A stretch of DNA of 64,000 bases from Deltaproteobacteria bacterium (GTDB taxonomy: Bacteria; Myxococcota_A; Polyangia; GCA-2747355): positions 434,001 to 498,000 of the forward strand of contig JACKDQ010000002.1 in NCBI GenBank assembly GCA_020633415.1, written 5' to 3'. Positions 42,007 to 52,006 of the stretch are shown one piece after another. Below the pieces are notes generated by a model that did not search any database, had not been told where the DNA came from, and saw only the letters and a list, made by a program, of their open reading frames with translations. The position numbers were made by a program, and so were the translations under genes. Numbering within the stretch: the first letter of the stretch is position 1; the number at the start of each line of letters is the position of its first letter.

Positions 42007-44954
42007 TTGCGAACGAACAGTTCGTGCGTCTTGGTGCGCAGCTCCAAGGTCCAATCGGGGTGGCGTCTGATGATCGGGAAGATACGTCGAAAGGTACGGA
42101 ACCTGGGAAGCGCCACTAGGTTGACGTTGTATTTTTTGAGGTATCCAAAGAAATTCGCGGCACTGCGAGTGCTGTTGTTGTACTCCGCATAGAGCTCCGG
42201 TCCGTAAATGTCGATGCGGGAGTCAATGACCGGCTTCACGTCGGGATGCAGCTTGTTGATGATGTACGCGCCATCGCCGTACTGACAGAAGATCACGCCC
42301 TTGTATTTCTTCTTGCGAATGTACTCGACGACCTCGACCGGCATTCTGTCGACGCGGATGCCCAACGTGCCGATGGGTCTGCTATAGCGGGGAGAAAAGG
42401 CATAGCCATAGGACACGGTGGTGGCCACAAGAAACCCGGCCATCAGAATCTCTACCCACGGCCGCCTGCGCCACACGCTCTCTTTGGACCAGGCCTGCAA
42501 AATGGGCAGCCAACAACGGATGATGATCGGGTAGCCGACAATGGCCAAATAGGGAACAAAGCGGTTGGCCCGCAGCGACATGACCGTTACGACGAGGGCT
42601 AGGCCGACGTCCAGCCAGGGAAGCTGCTTGATGCGCAACAGCAGACCGGACCACAGCAACGCCAAGAGAAGCCAATAGGCCCAGTACCAGTGAGAGCCGC
42701 CACCGACGACCAGGGGACTTTCCCACTCGAAAATCTTTGAGATGTACCCGCTGCCGACCGTCAGATGGGTGGAAAAGTAGAAGATCTTGGGGCCGTAGGG
42801 ATTGAGACAGCTCGCCAGTATGCAGGCCAGCGTAGCGGCGCCGAGCGGAATCAGATCCCTGTACACCCAGGGCCGTTCGTCGGTGTTCTTGGCCTGCAGC
42901 GCCGGGAAGAAACACTGAAGACCAACCCCTGCCGTCACCAAACCCAGCACAACCAAGGAGAACAAGTACGACCCGTGCGCGTTGACCCAAAAGACCTGCA
43001 AGGGAACGAGCCAGAGGAGGTCTCGCAAGCGCCGTGATCGGCGGAAACGCTCGAGTGCAAAGGTCAACGCACACACCAGCCCCAAAGCGAATAGATGAGG
43101 TCTGACGTGCACGCGGAAGATAAGCGCATACGTCACAACCGCCAGCAGCGGTAACGTGATCACATTGAGGCGGTTTTTTCCTTCGATGGATCGGTGAAGC
43201 AAGAATGTGCAAACACCGACCACCACAACCTTGATCAAGCTAAGCCCCGCCGGACCGGTCAGTTGTAGCAGCACGCTGAAGATCACGGCGCTGAGCCATT
43301 CGTGAGCGATAAACGGCCGTCCTTGGGCTACGGCCGAATAGACGTCCACCGAGGGAAACACCCCAGTATTGAGGATGTCCTTTCCCACCCGCAGGTGGGT
43401 CCAGAGGTCGTTGGTCGCAGGGTCGAAAAGGTTCGCCAGGCAGACCCAGGCGGCAAACAACGACCAGGAGGCATAGGGCAGACCCACCCGCAGGGCTTTA
43501 GCAAGCGGCGATCGATCCGTGCTATCGGCGCCTTCTTCGCGGGCGTCGAATGGCTTTGGCGTGCGCCCCCGCAGCAAGGAAAATAACAGCCAAATCACCA
43601 GTGCGTTGCGGACAAACAGCAGCGTCACCGGCAGAGCGTCCACGCGCAACATGTCCCTGTAGTAGAAATACAGCAGCAGGCTGGTGAGCAAAAACAGCAG
43701 CACGCTGCGGCCAAAGCCTGAACCCAACTGCCGGCGCAGATCGCCTGCCAGCAGGGCCAAGACCGGCGTCACCCATAGCAGGTATTGCGGAGAGAAGACC
43801 TTGGCGGTGGCTAGCAGGACCAGCAACGTCGCCAGCAATCCGCGAATCAACAAGACGCGACGCTCGCTCCGCTCGCTGGGGCGTCGCAGGACCATCGCAC
43901 GAAAGAACCAAGCGCACACCGCTAGGTATGCGGCAAGCAACACCCAACTCGATGCGCCGAGCACGAAGCGCGCCGCCGGGAAATCCAGGTGGTGCGCGCC
44001 AAATTCGTGCTTGATCTCCGTTCCCAGAGAAAAAAAGTTTTCGGCAAGCAGCAAGACGCTGGCCCAGCTGCTCTCGACCTGCAAGCCGCGCTGGCCGTGG
44101 TATTCGAGAAAGCGAAACAGCGTGCCCTTCGATAGGAACCAGAACGGCAGAAAGAGGACCAGCAGGAACGCCACCAGACGCGCCAAATACAGGCTGCCCC
44201 TTTTCAACATCCACACAGAGATATCTTTGAGGCTCGCAGACGAATTGTCTTCGGCGTACGCAAAGAGGAAGTGCACCGGCAGCAGGGCCAGGGGAATCAA
44301 TTTGATCCAGATGCCGATCGCCAGCAATAGCTCCGCCAACCATCGCCTTCGGCCGTCGATCAGCGCATACAGCCATAGAGCCAGCACCGCCGCCAGGGCG
44401 GTATCGAAGCGCTGCAGCATCAGTCGTCCCAGCAGCGTGGTCAGCAGCAGGTAGGCCAGCAAACACACCACGGCTTCATAGCGCCTGACCGTCTCCCATT
44501 CGGCTTGGCGATCGAACACCCGCGCAGGGATACGCCACAACACCAGCATGACCACCAGATCGAGCAGGAGCATTTCGACGGAAAACAGCGTGGAAAACGT
44601 CTCGATCCGATCCGCGAACAGACGCGGCAAGGTAAACAGCAGCAGGGCACCTGGAGGGTATTCCAACGCAACATCAAAGTACGGCGTACCGCCGCCCAGC
44701 CAGGCAGTGGCGGCTTTGAAGTAGATTCGAATGTCCGGGTTGGGCAAAAGATCCCACAGGAAATAGGCCCGGCAGCCGATCCAGGCGATCAACACCACCC
44801 AGACGCGCTTGGCCGAAAGAAACGCCACGCCCTCAGGACGCAAAACAAAGCGATCCAGGCTTACCGGCCGCGGTGCCACCGGTTCTTCTTCGCCGGCCGC
44901 TCGCTGACCCGTCTGACGCTGCTGCTGTTCGGCCACAACGACCCGCTCTTTCAA
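41988..44954 (-). CDS. Double-module membrane protein, GT87-like plus second polytopic glycosyltransferase-like half
   Basis: A 988-residue integral membrane protein. The first 500 residues or so follow the DUF2029/GT87 pattern of polyprenyl-phosphate mannosyltransferases (PNPDIRIYFKAATAWLGGGT, then PYFDVALEYPPGALLLFTLP). A second unrelated-looking polytopic block starts near 520 with PATNDLWTHLRVGKDILNTG, FPSVDVYSAVAQGRPFIAHE, W, and ends in a soluble domain of about 120 residues (VEVVEYIRKKKYKGVIFCQY). That second block is usually a separate protein in other bacteria. Together it may transfer two sugars to a lipid carrier or be a fusion. The C-terminus runs into an IS3 scrap. Start ATG 44954. 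Confidence 0.75.
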   Translation of the reverse strand: MKERVVVAEQQQRQTGQRAAGEEEPVAPRPVSLDRFVLRPEGVAFLSAKRVWVVLIAWIGCRAYFLWDLLPNPDIRIYFKAATAWLGGGTPYFDVALEYPPGALLLFTLPRLFADRIETFSTLFSVEMLLLDLVVMLVLWRIPARVFDRQAEWETVRRYEAVVCLLAYLLLTTLLGRLMLQRFDTALAAVLALWLYALIDGRRRWLAELLLAIGIWIKLIPLALLPVHFLFAYAEDNSSASLKDISVWMLKRGSLYLARLVAFLLVLFLPFWFLSKGTLFRFLEYHGQRGLQVESSWASVLLLAENFFSLGTEIKHEFGAHHLDFPAARFVLGASSWVLLAAYLAVCAWFFRAMVLRRPSERSERRVLLIRGLLATLLVLLATAKVFSPQYLLWVTPVLALLAGDLRRQLGSGFGRSVLLFLLTSLLLYFYYRDMLRVDALPVTLLFVRNALVIWLLFSLLRGRTPKPFDAREEGADSTDRSPLAKALRVGLPYASWSLFAAWVCLANLFDPATNDLWTHLRVGKDILNTGVFPSVDVYSAVAQGRPFIAHEWLSAVIFSVLLQLTGPAGLSLIKVVVVGVCTFLLHRSIEGKNRLNVITLPLLAVVTYALIFRVHVRPHLFALGLVCALTFALERFRRSRRLRDLLWLVPLQVFWVNAHGSYLFSLVVLGLVTAGVGLQCFFPALQAKNTDERPWVYRDLIPLGAATLACILASCLNPYGPKIFYFSTHLTVGSGYISKIFEWESPLVVGGGSHWYWAYWLLLALLWSGLLLRIKQLPWLDVGLALVVTVMSLRANRFVPYLAIVGYPIIIRCWLPILQAWSKESVWRRRPWVEILMAGFLVATTVSYGYAFSPRYSRPIGTLGIRVDRMPVEVVEYIRKKKYKGVIFCQYGDGAYIINKLHPDVKPVIDSRIDIYGPELYAEYNNSTRSAANFFGYLKKYNVNLVALPRFRTFRRIFPIIRRHPDWTLELRTKTHELFVRKRSGGG

Positions 44955-45111
44955 GCAAGCGTTAGGGTAAACGCTCGGGGTTCACGCCACGCTGATCACG
45001 CACAGACTGATCCGATGAATTTCGATCTTCCGGGTGGTGCGCTGATTTTGCAAGAACTTGAATGAGTCTGCGCGGCAAGGATCGGCGCAGCGGTCGGCGG
45101 GACAGAAGCGC

Positions 45112-45141
45112 CGGGGGGAAGAGCACTGACTCCTCCCCCCG
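45112..45141 (-). terminator. Strong hairpin after the 45153 gene
   Basis: CGGGGGGAAGAG (45112-45123) and CTCCTCCCCCCG (45130-45141) pair at 11 of 12 positions around a 6-base loop, 12 bases past the stop of the leftward lipoprotein gene. No U-tract follows on the minus strand; rightward it is followed by a mildly T-rich stretch. Best read as a terminator or 3' end stabiliser of the lipoprotein mRNA. Confidence 0.5.
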
Positions 45142-45152
45142 TTGCTGTTTGC

Positions 45153-46307
45153 TTACTTTAGGTTGTTCGGGTCACCCTGGTTGTTGGGGTCCCAAAGGGG
45201 TTGGTCACGCGGGTATTCGGGATCCTCATCGTCAGACACTTGCGGAATTCGGTGATCCCTTTCCAAAGCTTCGAACGGTACGTACAGTCCCTGCGCCTCT
45301 TCGCAGATCACGCTGAAGTTGCAGAAGTTGGGCTTTTTGCCCATGTCTTTGATCGTCGGACCACCGGGATAGTGACCGTAGATGTCGACATAGGTCATCT
45401 GGATGCTGGAGCCAGAGGCGGTCTGGACCATGTAGAGCGGCGAGGGATCACAGTCCTGTGGGCCACTGGTGCCGCTGACGAACATGCCCCACTCGCAGCC
45501 TTGGCCGGCGATTTCGTACATGTTGGCCGCGACGCCGCCGATCTGGGTAGTGATACCTTCGATATACGTCGTCAGACCTTCGTTAGTGATGTAGGACAGC
45601 GCGCCAGTCGGGGCGGTTGCGAAGCCACCGATATAGGGTAGGCCGGTCGTCTGATCGTACAGAATGGTCGTGTCAGCCATCGGGTAGTCGTTCGACAAGC
45701 TTTGAACGATCTCGCTCGTGCTAGCCGGATTGGCCGGATCGAAATTGATCAGCGTACCACCTTCCTCACCCGGGTTGGTCGTGCGCTGGATCGTATAGAG
45801 CGACCCGTCGCAGGCTGAAGTCAACCCCCACCACTGAGCGCTATGGCCGGCGGTCGAGACCTCGCTGACGTACTCGTGGGTGCAAATGTTGATGGTATAG
45901 AGCGTGTCGTTTTGTCCGCCCCCTGGCTTCGTGCCCTCAGAGAGCACGTAGACGAGGCAGTTCTCGGTCGGATGGGCGTCGATGCCGCCCATGTTGAACG
46001 GGTCGGCCGTTGGATTCGAGGTCGCGGTCGCGGTCAATTCAAAGACGTTCTTGGCCGTCCAATAGTGGCCTGCCGGCCATTGATAGGACTTCGTCGGATT
46101 GGAAAGATAATAGAGCTTGGCGACCGTCGCCGGCCCCTGGCATGTCGGCCGTACCAGAGCCGTGGCGATAAACACCCAGTCAGGTGGCTCCCAACCGGCT
46201 TTCGTTGTCTTGTTGACCACGGGATCGCTCGTAGCCGTACAAGCCACAAACGCCCCCAAAACGATCAAATAGAGCCACCGACCCTGACTTCGCCTCTTCT
46301 GGTACAT
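45153..46307 (-). CDS. Lipoprotein, large beta-rich secreted protein of unknown function
   Basis: A 384-residue protein beginning MYQKRRSQGRWLYLIVLGAF, then VACTATSD, with a lipobox Cys near 23. The mature part is a long chain of strands with repeated Gly/Asn/Thr motifs suggestive of a beta-propeller (GGIDAHPTENCLVYVLSEGT; WWGLTSACDGSLYTIQRTTN; LPYIGGFATAPTGALSYITN), and Cys residues in several blades. The C-terminal tail is Asp/Asn/Pro-rich. The frame is open to 46346; the ATG at 46307 has AAGG upstream and puts the signal at the N-terminus. AT-rich DNA lies upstream. Confidence 0.75.
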   Translation of the reverse strand: MYQKRRSQGRWLYLIVLGAFVACTATSDPVVNKTTKAGWEPPDWVFIATALVRPTCQGPATVAKLYYLSNPTKSYQWPAGHYWTAKNVFELTATATSNPTADPFNMGGIDAHPTENCLVYVLSEGTKPGGGQNDTLYTINICTHEYVSEVSTAGHSAQWWGLTSACDGSLYTIQRTTNPGEEGGTLINFDPANPASTSEIVQSLSNDYPMADTTILYDQTTGLPYIGGFATAPTGALSYITNEGLTTYIEGITTQIGGVAANMYEIAGQGCEWGMFVSGTSGPQDCDPSPLYMVQTASGSSIQMTYVDIYGHYPGGPTIKDMGKKPNFCNFSVICEEAQGLYVPFEALERDHRIPQVSDDEDPEYPRDQPLWDPNNQGDPNNLK

Positions 46308-46727
46308 TGCCCTTGTCCTTCCTCGTTGTGTGATTTCTGTGCCCAAAACAGAACACCGCCGGGGAAGGCATGAACACCATCCGGAAGCGGTAACCTAAGT
46401 TACTAAACTGTTTCAAATTGTAACCATGGCGTGCCGCGATGCAATCACTATCTGCATTTTTATGTAAAAGCCATTACACTGATACACAAAACCAGCACCA
46501 CGGATGTCAGGCCCTCAGGCCCTAAGACAAGGCGATCCAGCGGTAACATCTTTATTATTTTAACAACTTAGATTATCAGGCCGACCTGTCGTGATGTCGC
46601 TACTATCGGTATTTTTCCGTAGCAATTTATCAAGCGGTAAAAGACCGCGGGCGAGAGGCCTGCTGAACCATCGGCGTAAGTATGCGATTTTGGCGGAGAG
46701 TTCGTTCAAGCCGCGCCAGCCACTGGA
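46308..46727. other. AT-rich intergenic region
   Basis: A 420-base gap whose part from about 46390 to 46640 is clearly AT-rich against the local background. It includes a 16-bp imperfect palindrome TGTAA-6-TTACA at 46463-46478. It is upstream of the leftward lipoprotein at 46307 and downstream of the leftward beta-CASP gene, so it should hold the lipoprotein promoter. It could also be the edge of acquired DNA. Confidence 0.5.
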
Positions 46728-48131
46728 CTAACTCAGCGCAACCGCCTGTCCCGGACTGGGGATCACAACATCGCGCCCACGCTCGCGCAGTGTTTCAGCC
46801 AATGCCTGGGCGGGCTCGACTTCGCCGTGCACCAAGAAGAACTGCCGAACTTGCTCGCCGCATCCCTCTGCCCAATCGAGCAACTCGGCACGATCGGCGT
46901 GGGCCGAAAACGCATTGAGCACAAAAACCGCGGCGTTGAGGTCGCGTTCAACGCCGAAGATCTTGACCCGCTCGCGTCGCTCGACAATCCGGCGGCCGAG
47001 GGTGTGAGCCGCTTGGTAACCGACGATCACCACAGAATTGTTTGGGTTTTCGATCGTGTTGCGCAGATGGTGCAAGATCCGTCCGGCTTCGCACATCCCT
47101 GACGCGCTGATGATCACTGCCGGACCGGCGAAGTCGTTGAGCCGTTTGCTCTCTTGGACCGATTCGATCATCTGCAGCTGCTCGAAACCGAACGGATCAC
47201 CGTGCGCCGCATCGAACGCACTCGCCGCCTCGTCGTAACACTCGGGGTGACGCCGAAAGACCTCGGTTAAGTTGACCGCCAGCGGCGAGTCGACAAAGAC
47301 CGCAAGCGGTGCGAGGCGCCCGCTTTGAACCAATCGATTGAAGGCAAAAACGATCTCTTGGGTGCGCTCAAGGGCAAAACTGGGGACGATCACTTTGCCA
47401 CCGCGCCGCAGCGTCGCGTCGACAGCGCTCGCCAGCTGCTCGTCCATCTGTTCGACCGGCGCGTGTAAGCGGTTACCGTAGGTCGACTCCATCACCACGT
47501 AGTCGGCCGCCGGTGGCAGCTGCGGATCGCGCAGGATCGGCAAATTCTTGCGGCCGATATCGCCGGAAAAGACCAGCCGCCGCTTGAAACCGCTGAGCTC
47601 GATGTCCAAACAGACGCTCGCTGAACCCAACACATGACCGGCATCGAACAGCCGCGCGGTCACGCCCGGTATTGGCTCAAACGGCACCTGGTAGGCGTGC
47701 GGCACGAAGACGCCCAAGGCGCGCTGCGCATCGTCCTCATCGTAAAGCGGAATGATCTCTTCATCGCCGCGCAGGTGACGCTTCTTGTTGAGCCACCGCG
47801 CGTCGGCGACTTGAATCCGCGCGGCGTCGCGCAACATCGATTCGCAAAGGTCAGCGGTCGCCGAAGTGCAATGGATGCGACCGGTGAAACCGCGCTTGAC
47901 CAGCGTCGGCAGATTGCCGCTGTGATCGATATGAGCGTGGGTCAGAATCGCCGCATCGGCTCGGGCCGCCAACTTCGGCACATCGCGATTGATCCGACGG
48001 GCGTCAGCTCGGCGGCCTTGGTATAGCCCGCAGTCAACGACCAACGAACGGTCACCGAGCTCTACAACATACAATGAGCCGGTGACCGTCTGCGCGGCGC
48101 CAAGGAAATGGATCTTCAGCTCGGGCTGCAC
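46728..48131 (-). CDS. Metallo-beta-lactamase/beta-CASP RNA-processing nuclease
   Basis: A 467-residue cytoplasmic protein of the CPSF73/Ysh1-like type. Zinc ligands are in THAHIDHSGNLP (HxHxDH), FDAGHVLGSA and FSGDIG; the beta-CASP part has SGMCEAGRILHHL and a final FSAHADRAELLDW. Family members are RNA endo/exonucleases. Bacterial members with this build are of uncertain substrate. The same strand and 14-base spacing to the acyl-CoA synthetase upstream suggest co-transcription without an obvious shared role. Confidence 0.92.
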   Translation of the reverse strand: MQPELKIHFLGAAQTVTGSLYVVELGDRSLVVDCGLYQGRRADARRINRDVPKLAARADAAILTHAHIDHSGNLPTLVKRGFTGRIHCTSATADLCESMLRDAARIQVADARWLNKKRHLRGDEEIIPLYDEDDAQRALGVFVPHAYQVPFEPIPGVTARLFDAGHVLGSASVCLDIELSGFKRRLVFSGDIGRKNLPILRDPQLPPAADYVVMESTYGNRLHAPVEQMDEQLASAVDATLRRGGKVIVPSFALERTQEIVFAFNRLVQSGRLAPLAVFVDSPLAVNLTEVFRRHPECYDEAASAFDAAHGDPFGFEQLQMIESVQESKRLNDFAGPAVIISASGMCEAGRILHHLRNTIENPNNSVVIVGYQAAHTLGRRIVERRERVKIFGVERDLNAAVFVLNAFSAHADRAELLDWAEGCGEQVRQFFLVHGEVEPAQALAETLRERGRDVVIPSPGQAVALS

Positions 48132-48145
48132 CGACCGCCAGCCCG

Positions 48146-49960
48146 CTACGACGCCAACTGCCCCTGATAGAACTGATCGAGCACCGATGCATAGCGGCGC
48201 TCGACCTCTTTGCGCTTCACTTTGAGACTCGGCGTCAGCTCTCCACTTTCTACCGAGAAGTCTGACTCGAGGATCGCAAACTTCTTGATCGTCTCGTAAC
48301 GCGCCAGTCCAGCGTTGAGCTGGTCGACCGCGTCTTGGACCATCTGGCGGACCTTCTCGTGCTGGGTTAGCGCTCGGTAGTCGCCGCTAACGCCATTGTC
48401 GGCGGCCCACTTGGTGATCGACTCTTCGTCGATGGTGATCAACGCTGTGCAGAAGTTGCGCTTATCACCGTGAACAACCACGTTGCCAATGTAGGGACAA
48501 AGCGTCTTGAGCTTCGATTCGAGATTTTGCGGTGCAACGTATTTGCCGCCCGAGGTCTTGATCAGGTCTTTCTTGCGGTCGGTGATGCGCAAGAAACCTT
48601 CGGCATCGACCTCGCCGATATCGCCGGTGCGGAACCAGCCATCACCCGGCAAGACTTCAGCCGTCGCTTCGGCGAGATTGTGATAACCGCGCATCACGCC
48701 GCGCCCAGCGAGCAAGATCTCGCCGTCTTCCTCGGCGATCTTCACGCGCATGTCACCGAGCCCCTTGCCGACCGTGCCGAACTTGTAGTCATTGGGTCGG
48801 TTGACGAAGCTCGCAGCGCTAGTCTCGGTCAACCCGTAGCCTTCGAGGATCAGCACGCCGGCGGCGTGGAAGAACTCGGCGATATCGCGCGAAAGCGGCG
48901 CACTACCCGAGATGAAAAACCGCAGCCGGCCGCCAAACAGCGCCTGGAGTTTGGAAAAGACCAACTTTTCGGCGATCGCGTACTTGAGCGCCAAAAAGCC
49001 GCTCGGCTCTTCGCCGCGCTGGCGCAGCTCCGAAACCTTGCGACCATTCTTTACCGCCCAGCCGAAGATCTTGGACTTGAGGCCGCCCGCTTCCTGCGCG
49101 CCAGTCACAACCTTGTTGTAGACCTTCTCGAAAATGCGCGGTGCGGCGGCCATGAAGGTCGGCTTGACGACCGCGAGATTCTCGACCAGCTTAGGAATAC
49201 GACCGTCGACCGTCGTCGAAAAGCCGATCGCCAACTGCGCGGTCTGCAAAACCTTGCCAAAGGAGTGGGCGAGCGGCAGCCAAAGATACTGGTGGTCCGC
49301 GATACTTAGAATCCCCAGCCCGTCGATGCCCTGACCCGTGGCGATCCAACAGTCGTGGGTCAGCTCAACACCCTTGGGACGCCCAGTGGTTCCCGACGTG
49401 TAGATCAGCGTCGCCAACTGCTCAGGCCTGATCGCCTCGACCGTCGCCTGGTACTTGCCGTCGTTTTGTTTTTCCCACTGCCGGCCTTTTTGCTCGAGCT
49501 CGGCGAGTGTGATCACCCAGCCGTCGTGCCCGGCCTGGCCATCGATGGTGATCACCTGTTTGATACCACCGAGCGCCGAGCGTTTCTCGACCAATTTGGC
49601 GACTTGGCTATCGTCCTCGGCAAAAACCACCTGCGATGCTGAGTCGGTCAGGATATATGCGCATTCGTCAGCGGTGTTGGAGGGATAGACCGTGGTCGTT
49701 GCACAGCCCGCACAAAGCGCCCCCAGATCGCAAAGGATCCACTCGTAGCGGGTGTTTGAAACCAGCCCAACCCGCTGCTCGGGCTGTAGACCCAACGCGT
49801 GCAGACCACAGGCGATCGCCCGCACCCGCTCACCCGTCTGAGCCCAGGTGATCGACCCCCAGCCGTCCGCCGTCGGATACTGGAATGCCTGACGATCGGG
49901 CGTCGACTGCACGCGATCGAGAAACATCTGGGCTACCGAATTGACCTTTGCTCCGCTCAT
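48146..49960 (-). CDS. Long-chain fatty acyl-CoA synthetase (AMP-forming)
   Basis: A 604-residue adenylate-forming enzyme of the FadD15/long-chain type, activating fatty acids with ATP and CoA. The AMP-binding P-loop is ATLIYTSGTTGRPKGVELTH, followed by ILEGYGLTETSAASFVNRPN, the adenylation Asp in RTGDIGEVDAEGFLRITDRK and the hinge/Lys region KKDLIKTSGGKYVAPQNLES. The frame opens at 50128, but Met 49960 (SGAKVNSVAQMFLDRVQSTP) begins the family sequence with a GGGGG ribosome site upstream; ATG 49975 is less likely. Divergent from the oligopeptidase. Confidence 0.93.
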   Translation of the reverse strand: MSGAKVNSVAQMFLDRVQSTPDRQAFQYPTADGWGSITWAQTGERVRAIACGLHALGLQPEQRVGLVSNTRYEWILCDLGALCAGCATTTVYPSNTADECAYILTDSASQVVFAEDDSQVAKLVEKRSALGGIKQVITIDGQAGHDGWVITLAELEQKGRQWEKQNDGKYQATVEAIRPEQLATLIYTSGTTGRPKGVELTHDCWIATGQGIDGLGILSIADHQYLWLPLAHSFGKVLQTAQLAIGFSTTVDGRIPKLVENLAVVKPTFMAAAPRIFEKVYNKVVTGAQEAGGLKSKIFGWAVKNGRKVSELRQRGEEPSGFLALKYAIAEKLVFSKLQALFGGRLRFFISGSAPLSRDIAEFFHAAGVLILEGYGLTETSAASFVNRPNDYKFGTVGKGLGDMRVKIAEEDGEILLAGRGVMRGYHNLAEATAEVLPGDGWFRTGDIGEVDAEGFLRITDRKKDLIKTSGGKYVAPQNLESKLKTLCPYIGNVVVHGDKRNFCTALITIDEESITKWAADNGVSGDYRALTQHEKVRQMVQDAVDQLNAGLARYETIKKFAILESDFSVESGELTPSLKVKRKEVERRYASVLDQFYQGQLAS

Positions 49961-50144
49961 GTTAGCTGCCCCCATTGCGATGACCAGTGCGCGCCCGCCC
50001 GCCACCAACAGCTTTTCGGGCGGCGACGACGCGGTCGGCATCCTAGCTCGTAAGGGCCGTTGATCCAAGCGAATCGGCAGCCAAAGCGTTGAATCTGCAG
50101 CGCAAGCGTGGTCAGATCGGCGCTCCAAACAAGGAGTGCCTGAG

Positions 50145-51962
50145 ATGGGCCAAACCGCGGTGCCCCGCAGCGAAATCCCCGCAGAATACCAATGGAAAAC
50201 GAGCGATCTTTACGCCAACGACGACTGCTGGGAGACGGCGCGCAAAGAGCTGATCGAACAATTCGCTGCGCTCAGAAGCCTGCCAGGAACGCTGGCTGAC
50301 CGCGACGAAACGTCGCTGCGCAGCGCCTTCGACATGGTTTTTGCGGCCCGGCAGCAATTGGCCCGCCTCGGTAGCTATGCCTGCCGCAAGAACGACGAAG
50401 ACACGCGCGTGCCGCGTTATCAGGCGATGAAGGCCGTCTTCGAAAAACTCTCGACTGACCTGGAAACCGCCCTGGCATTCTTGGAGCCCGAGCTTTTGGC
50501 GCTGCCTGAAACGCGCCTCAAGCAGCTGGCGAAGGCCGCCGAGCTGAGCGACTACAGCCGCTTCATCGAGCGACTGCTCAAGCGCAAACCTCATGTGCTC
50601 TCCCCCAAGGAAGAAGCCCTGCTCGCCCAAACCGGGCTGTTGCAGTACGCGCCCTACAATGCCTATGCGGCGTTCTCGGGCGCCGACCTGCGATTTCCCC
50701 CAATCACCGACGAAGCCGGCAAGTCGGTCGAGCTAACCCAAGCGATGTTCGCCCGCTATCGCGCCTCCGCCGACCGTGCTGTACGCAAGCGCGCCTTCGA
50801 AACCTTCTTCGGCACCCACGCCAATTTTCAAAACACCTTCGCCTCGTTGCTCAGCAGCCAGATCAATGCCCACAGCGTGCTCGCTAGAGCGCGCCACTAC
50901 GACTCCGCGATCGACGCCGCCCTCGCCGTCGACGAACTGCCAACCTCGGTGTTTCAGCAGATGCTCGCCTCGACCAACGCCCATCTGCCGCTGTTGCATC
51001 GCTACCTCAAGCTGCGACGCAAGCTGCTCGGTCTCGATACGCTGCACTACCACGATCTTTATCCACCGATGATCGCACAGCAGCCGCTCCAGTTTAGCTA
51101 TCAGCAGGCGATCGATTTGCTCTGCGATTCGGCCGCGCCGCTCGGCGCCGAGTACGTCAGCGACCTGCGAATCGGTCTCGACCCGCAAAACGGCTGGGTC
51201 GATCCGCTGCCCTGCCAGGGCAAGCGCAGCGGCGCCTACATGGACGGCAGCGCATACGACGTGCACCCCTTTGTCTTGGCCAACTATCTCGACGACTACA
51301 ACTCGCTCTCGACAATGGCCCATGAGATGGGCCACGCGATGCACTCCTACTATTCCAACCGCAGCCAGCCGTACGCCAAGGCCGACTACTCGATCTTCGT
51401 TGCCGAGGTCGCCTCGACGCTCAACGAGGCGCTGCTCGCCCGGCATCTGTTGGGCAAGCTCAAAGGCGCTGATCGTCTGTATGTTCTCGGCGAACGGCTC
51501 GAAGGCTTCCGCCAGACCTTCTTTCGCCAAGCGATGTTCGCTGAGTTCGAAGCCGCCTGTTACCGCTTGGTAGAAAGCGGCAAGGCGTTAACGGCCGAGC
51601 AACTCAACACCACTTTTTTGGAGATCGCGCGCCACTACTATGGTCATCAGCAGGAGGTTGTCACCATCGACGACTGCTACGCCGTCGAGTGGGCCTACGT
51701 GCCGCATTTCTACTACAACTTTTATGTCTTTCAGTACGTCACAGGGATCACGGCGGCGACCGCGCTCAGCGAAACGATCCTCAAGCAAGGCGAGTCAGCC
51801 GCTCAGCGTTACATCAATCAGATGCTTCACCGCGGCTGCGCCGCGCCACCGATCGACTTACTGCGCGATGCGGGCGTCGATCTGACCAGCGATGAACCGT
51901 ATCGGATTACCATGCGGGTCTTCGAGCGCACGCTCGAGGAAGTCGAGCGGCTGGTCGCCTAA
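50145..51962 (+). CDS. pepF: Oligoendopeptidase F (M3 family)
   Basis: A 605-residue cytoplasmic zinc metallopeptidase cleaving short peptides. The zinc motif HEMGHAMHSYYS is intact, with the third ligand Glu in FVAEVASTLNEALL 28 or so residues later and the late His/Tyr-rich segment YVPHFYYNFYVFQY. An N-terminal PepF-type domain is present (EIPAEYQWKTSDLYANDDCW). AAGGAG is 8 bases before the ATG at 50145, better placed than GTG 50136. Full length for the family. Confidence 0.95.
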   Translation: MGQTAVPRSEIPAEYQWKTSDLYANDDCWETARKELIEQFAALRSLPGTLADRDETSLRSAFDMVFAARQQLARLGSYACRKNDEDTRVPRYQAMKAVFEKLSTDLETALAFLEPELLALPETRLKQLAKAAELSDYSRFIERLLKRKPHVLSPKEEALLAQTGLLQYAPYNAYAAFSGADLRFPPITDEAGKSVELTQAMFARYRASADRAVRKRAFETFFGTHANFQNTFASLLSSQINAHSVLARARHYDSAIDAALAVDELPTSVFQQMLASTNAHLPLLHRYLKLRRKLLGLDTLHYHDLYPPMIAQQPLQFSYQQAIDLLCDSAAPLGAEYVSDLRIGLDPQNGWVDPLPCQGKRSGAYMDGSAYDVHPFVLANYLDDYNSLSTMAHEMGHAMHSYYSNRSQPYAKADYSIFVAEVASTLNEALLARHLLGKLKGADRLYVLGERLEGFRQTFFRQAMFAEFEAACYRLVESGKALTAEQLNTTFLEIARHYYGHQQEVVTIDDCYAVEWAYVPHFYYNFYVFQYVTGITAATALSETILKQGESAAQRYINQMLHRGCAAPPIDLLRDAGVDLTSDEPYRITMRVFERTLEEVERLVA

Positions 51963-52006
51963 CCAAAGGGTTGGCGGCCACTCCTCGCGACCGACGGGCA
52001 AGGCGC

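Noticed and set aside
41849..42070. Small membrane protein next to tRNA-Leu
   Set aside because: Only one hydrophobic stretch, no ribosome site, and the region overlaps a transposase scrap in another frame.
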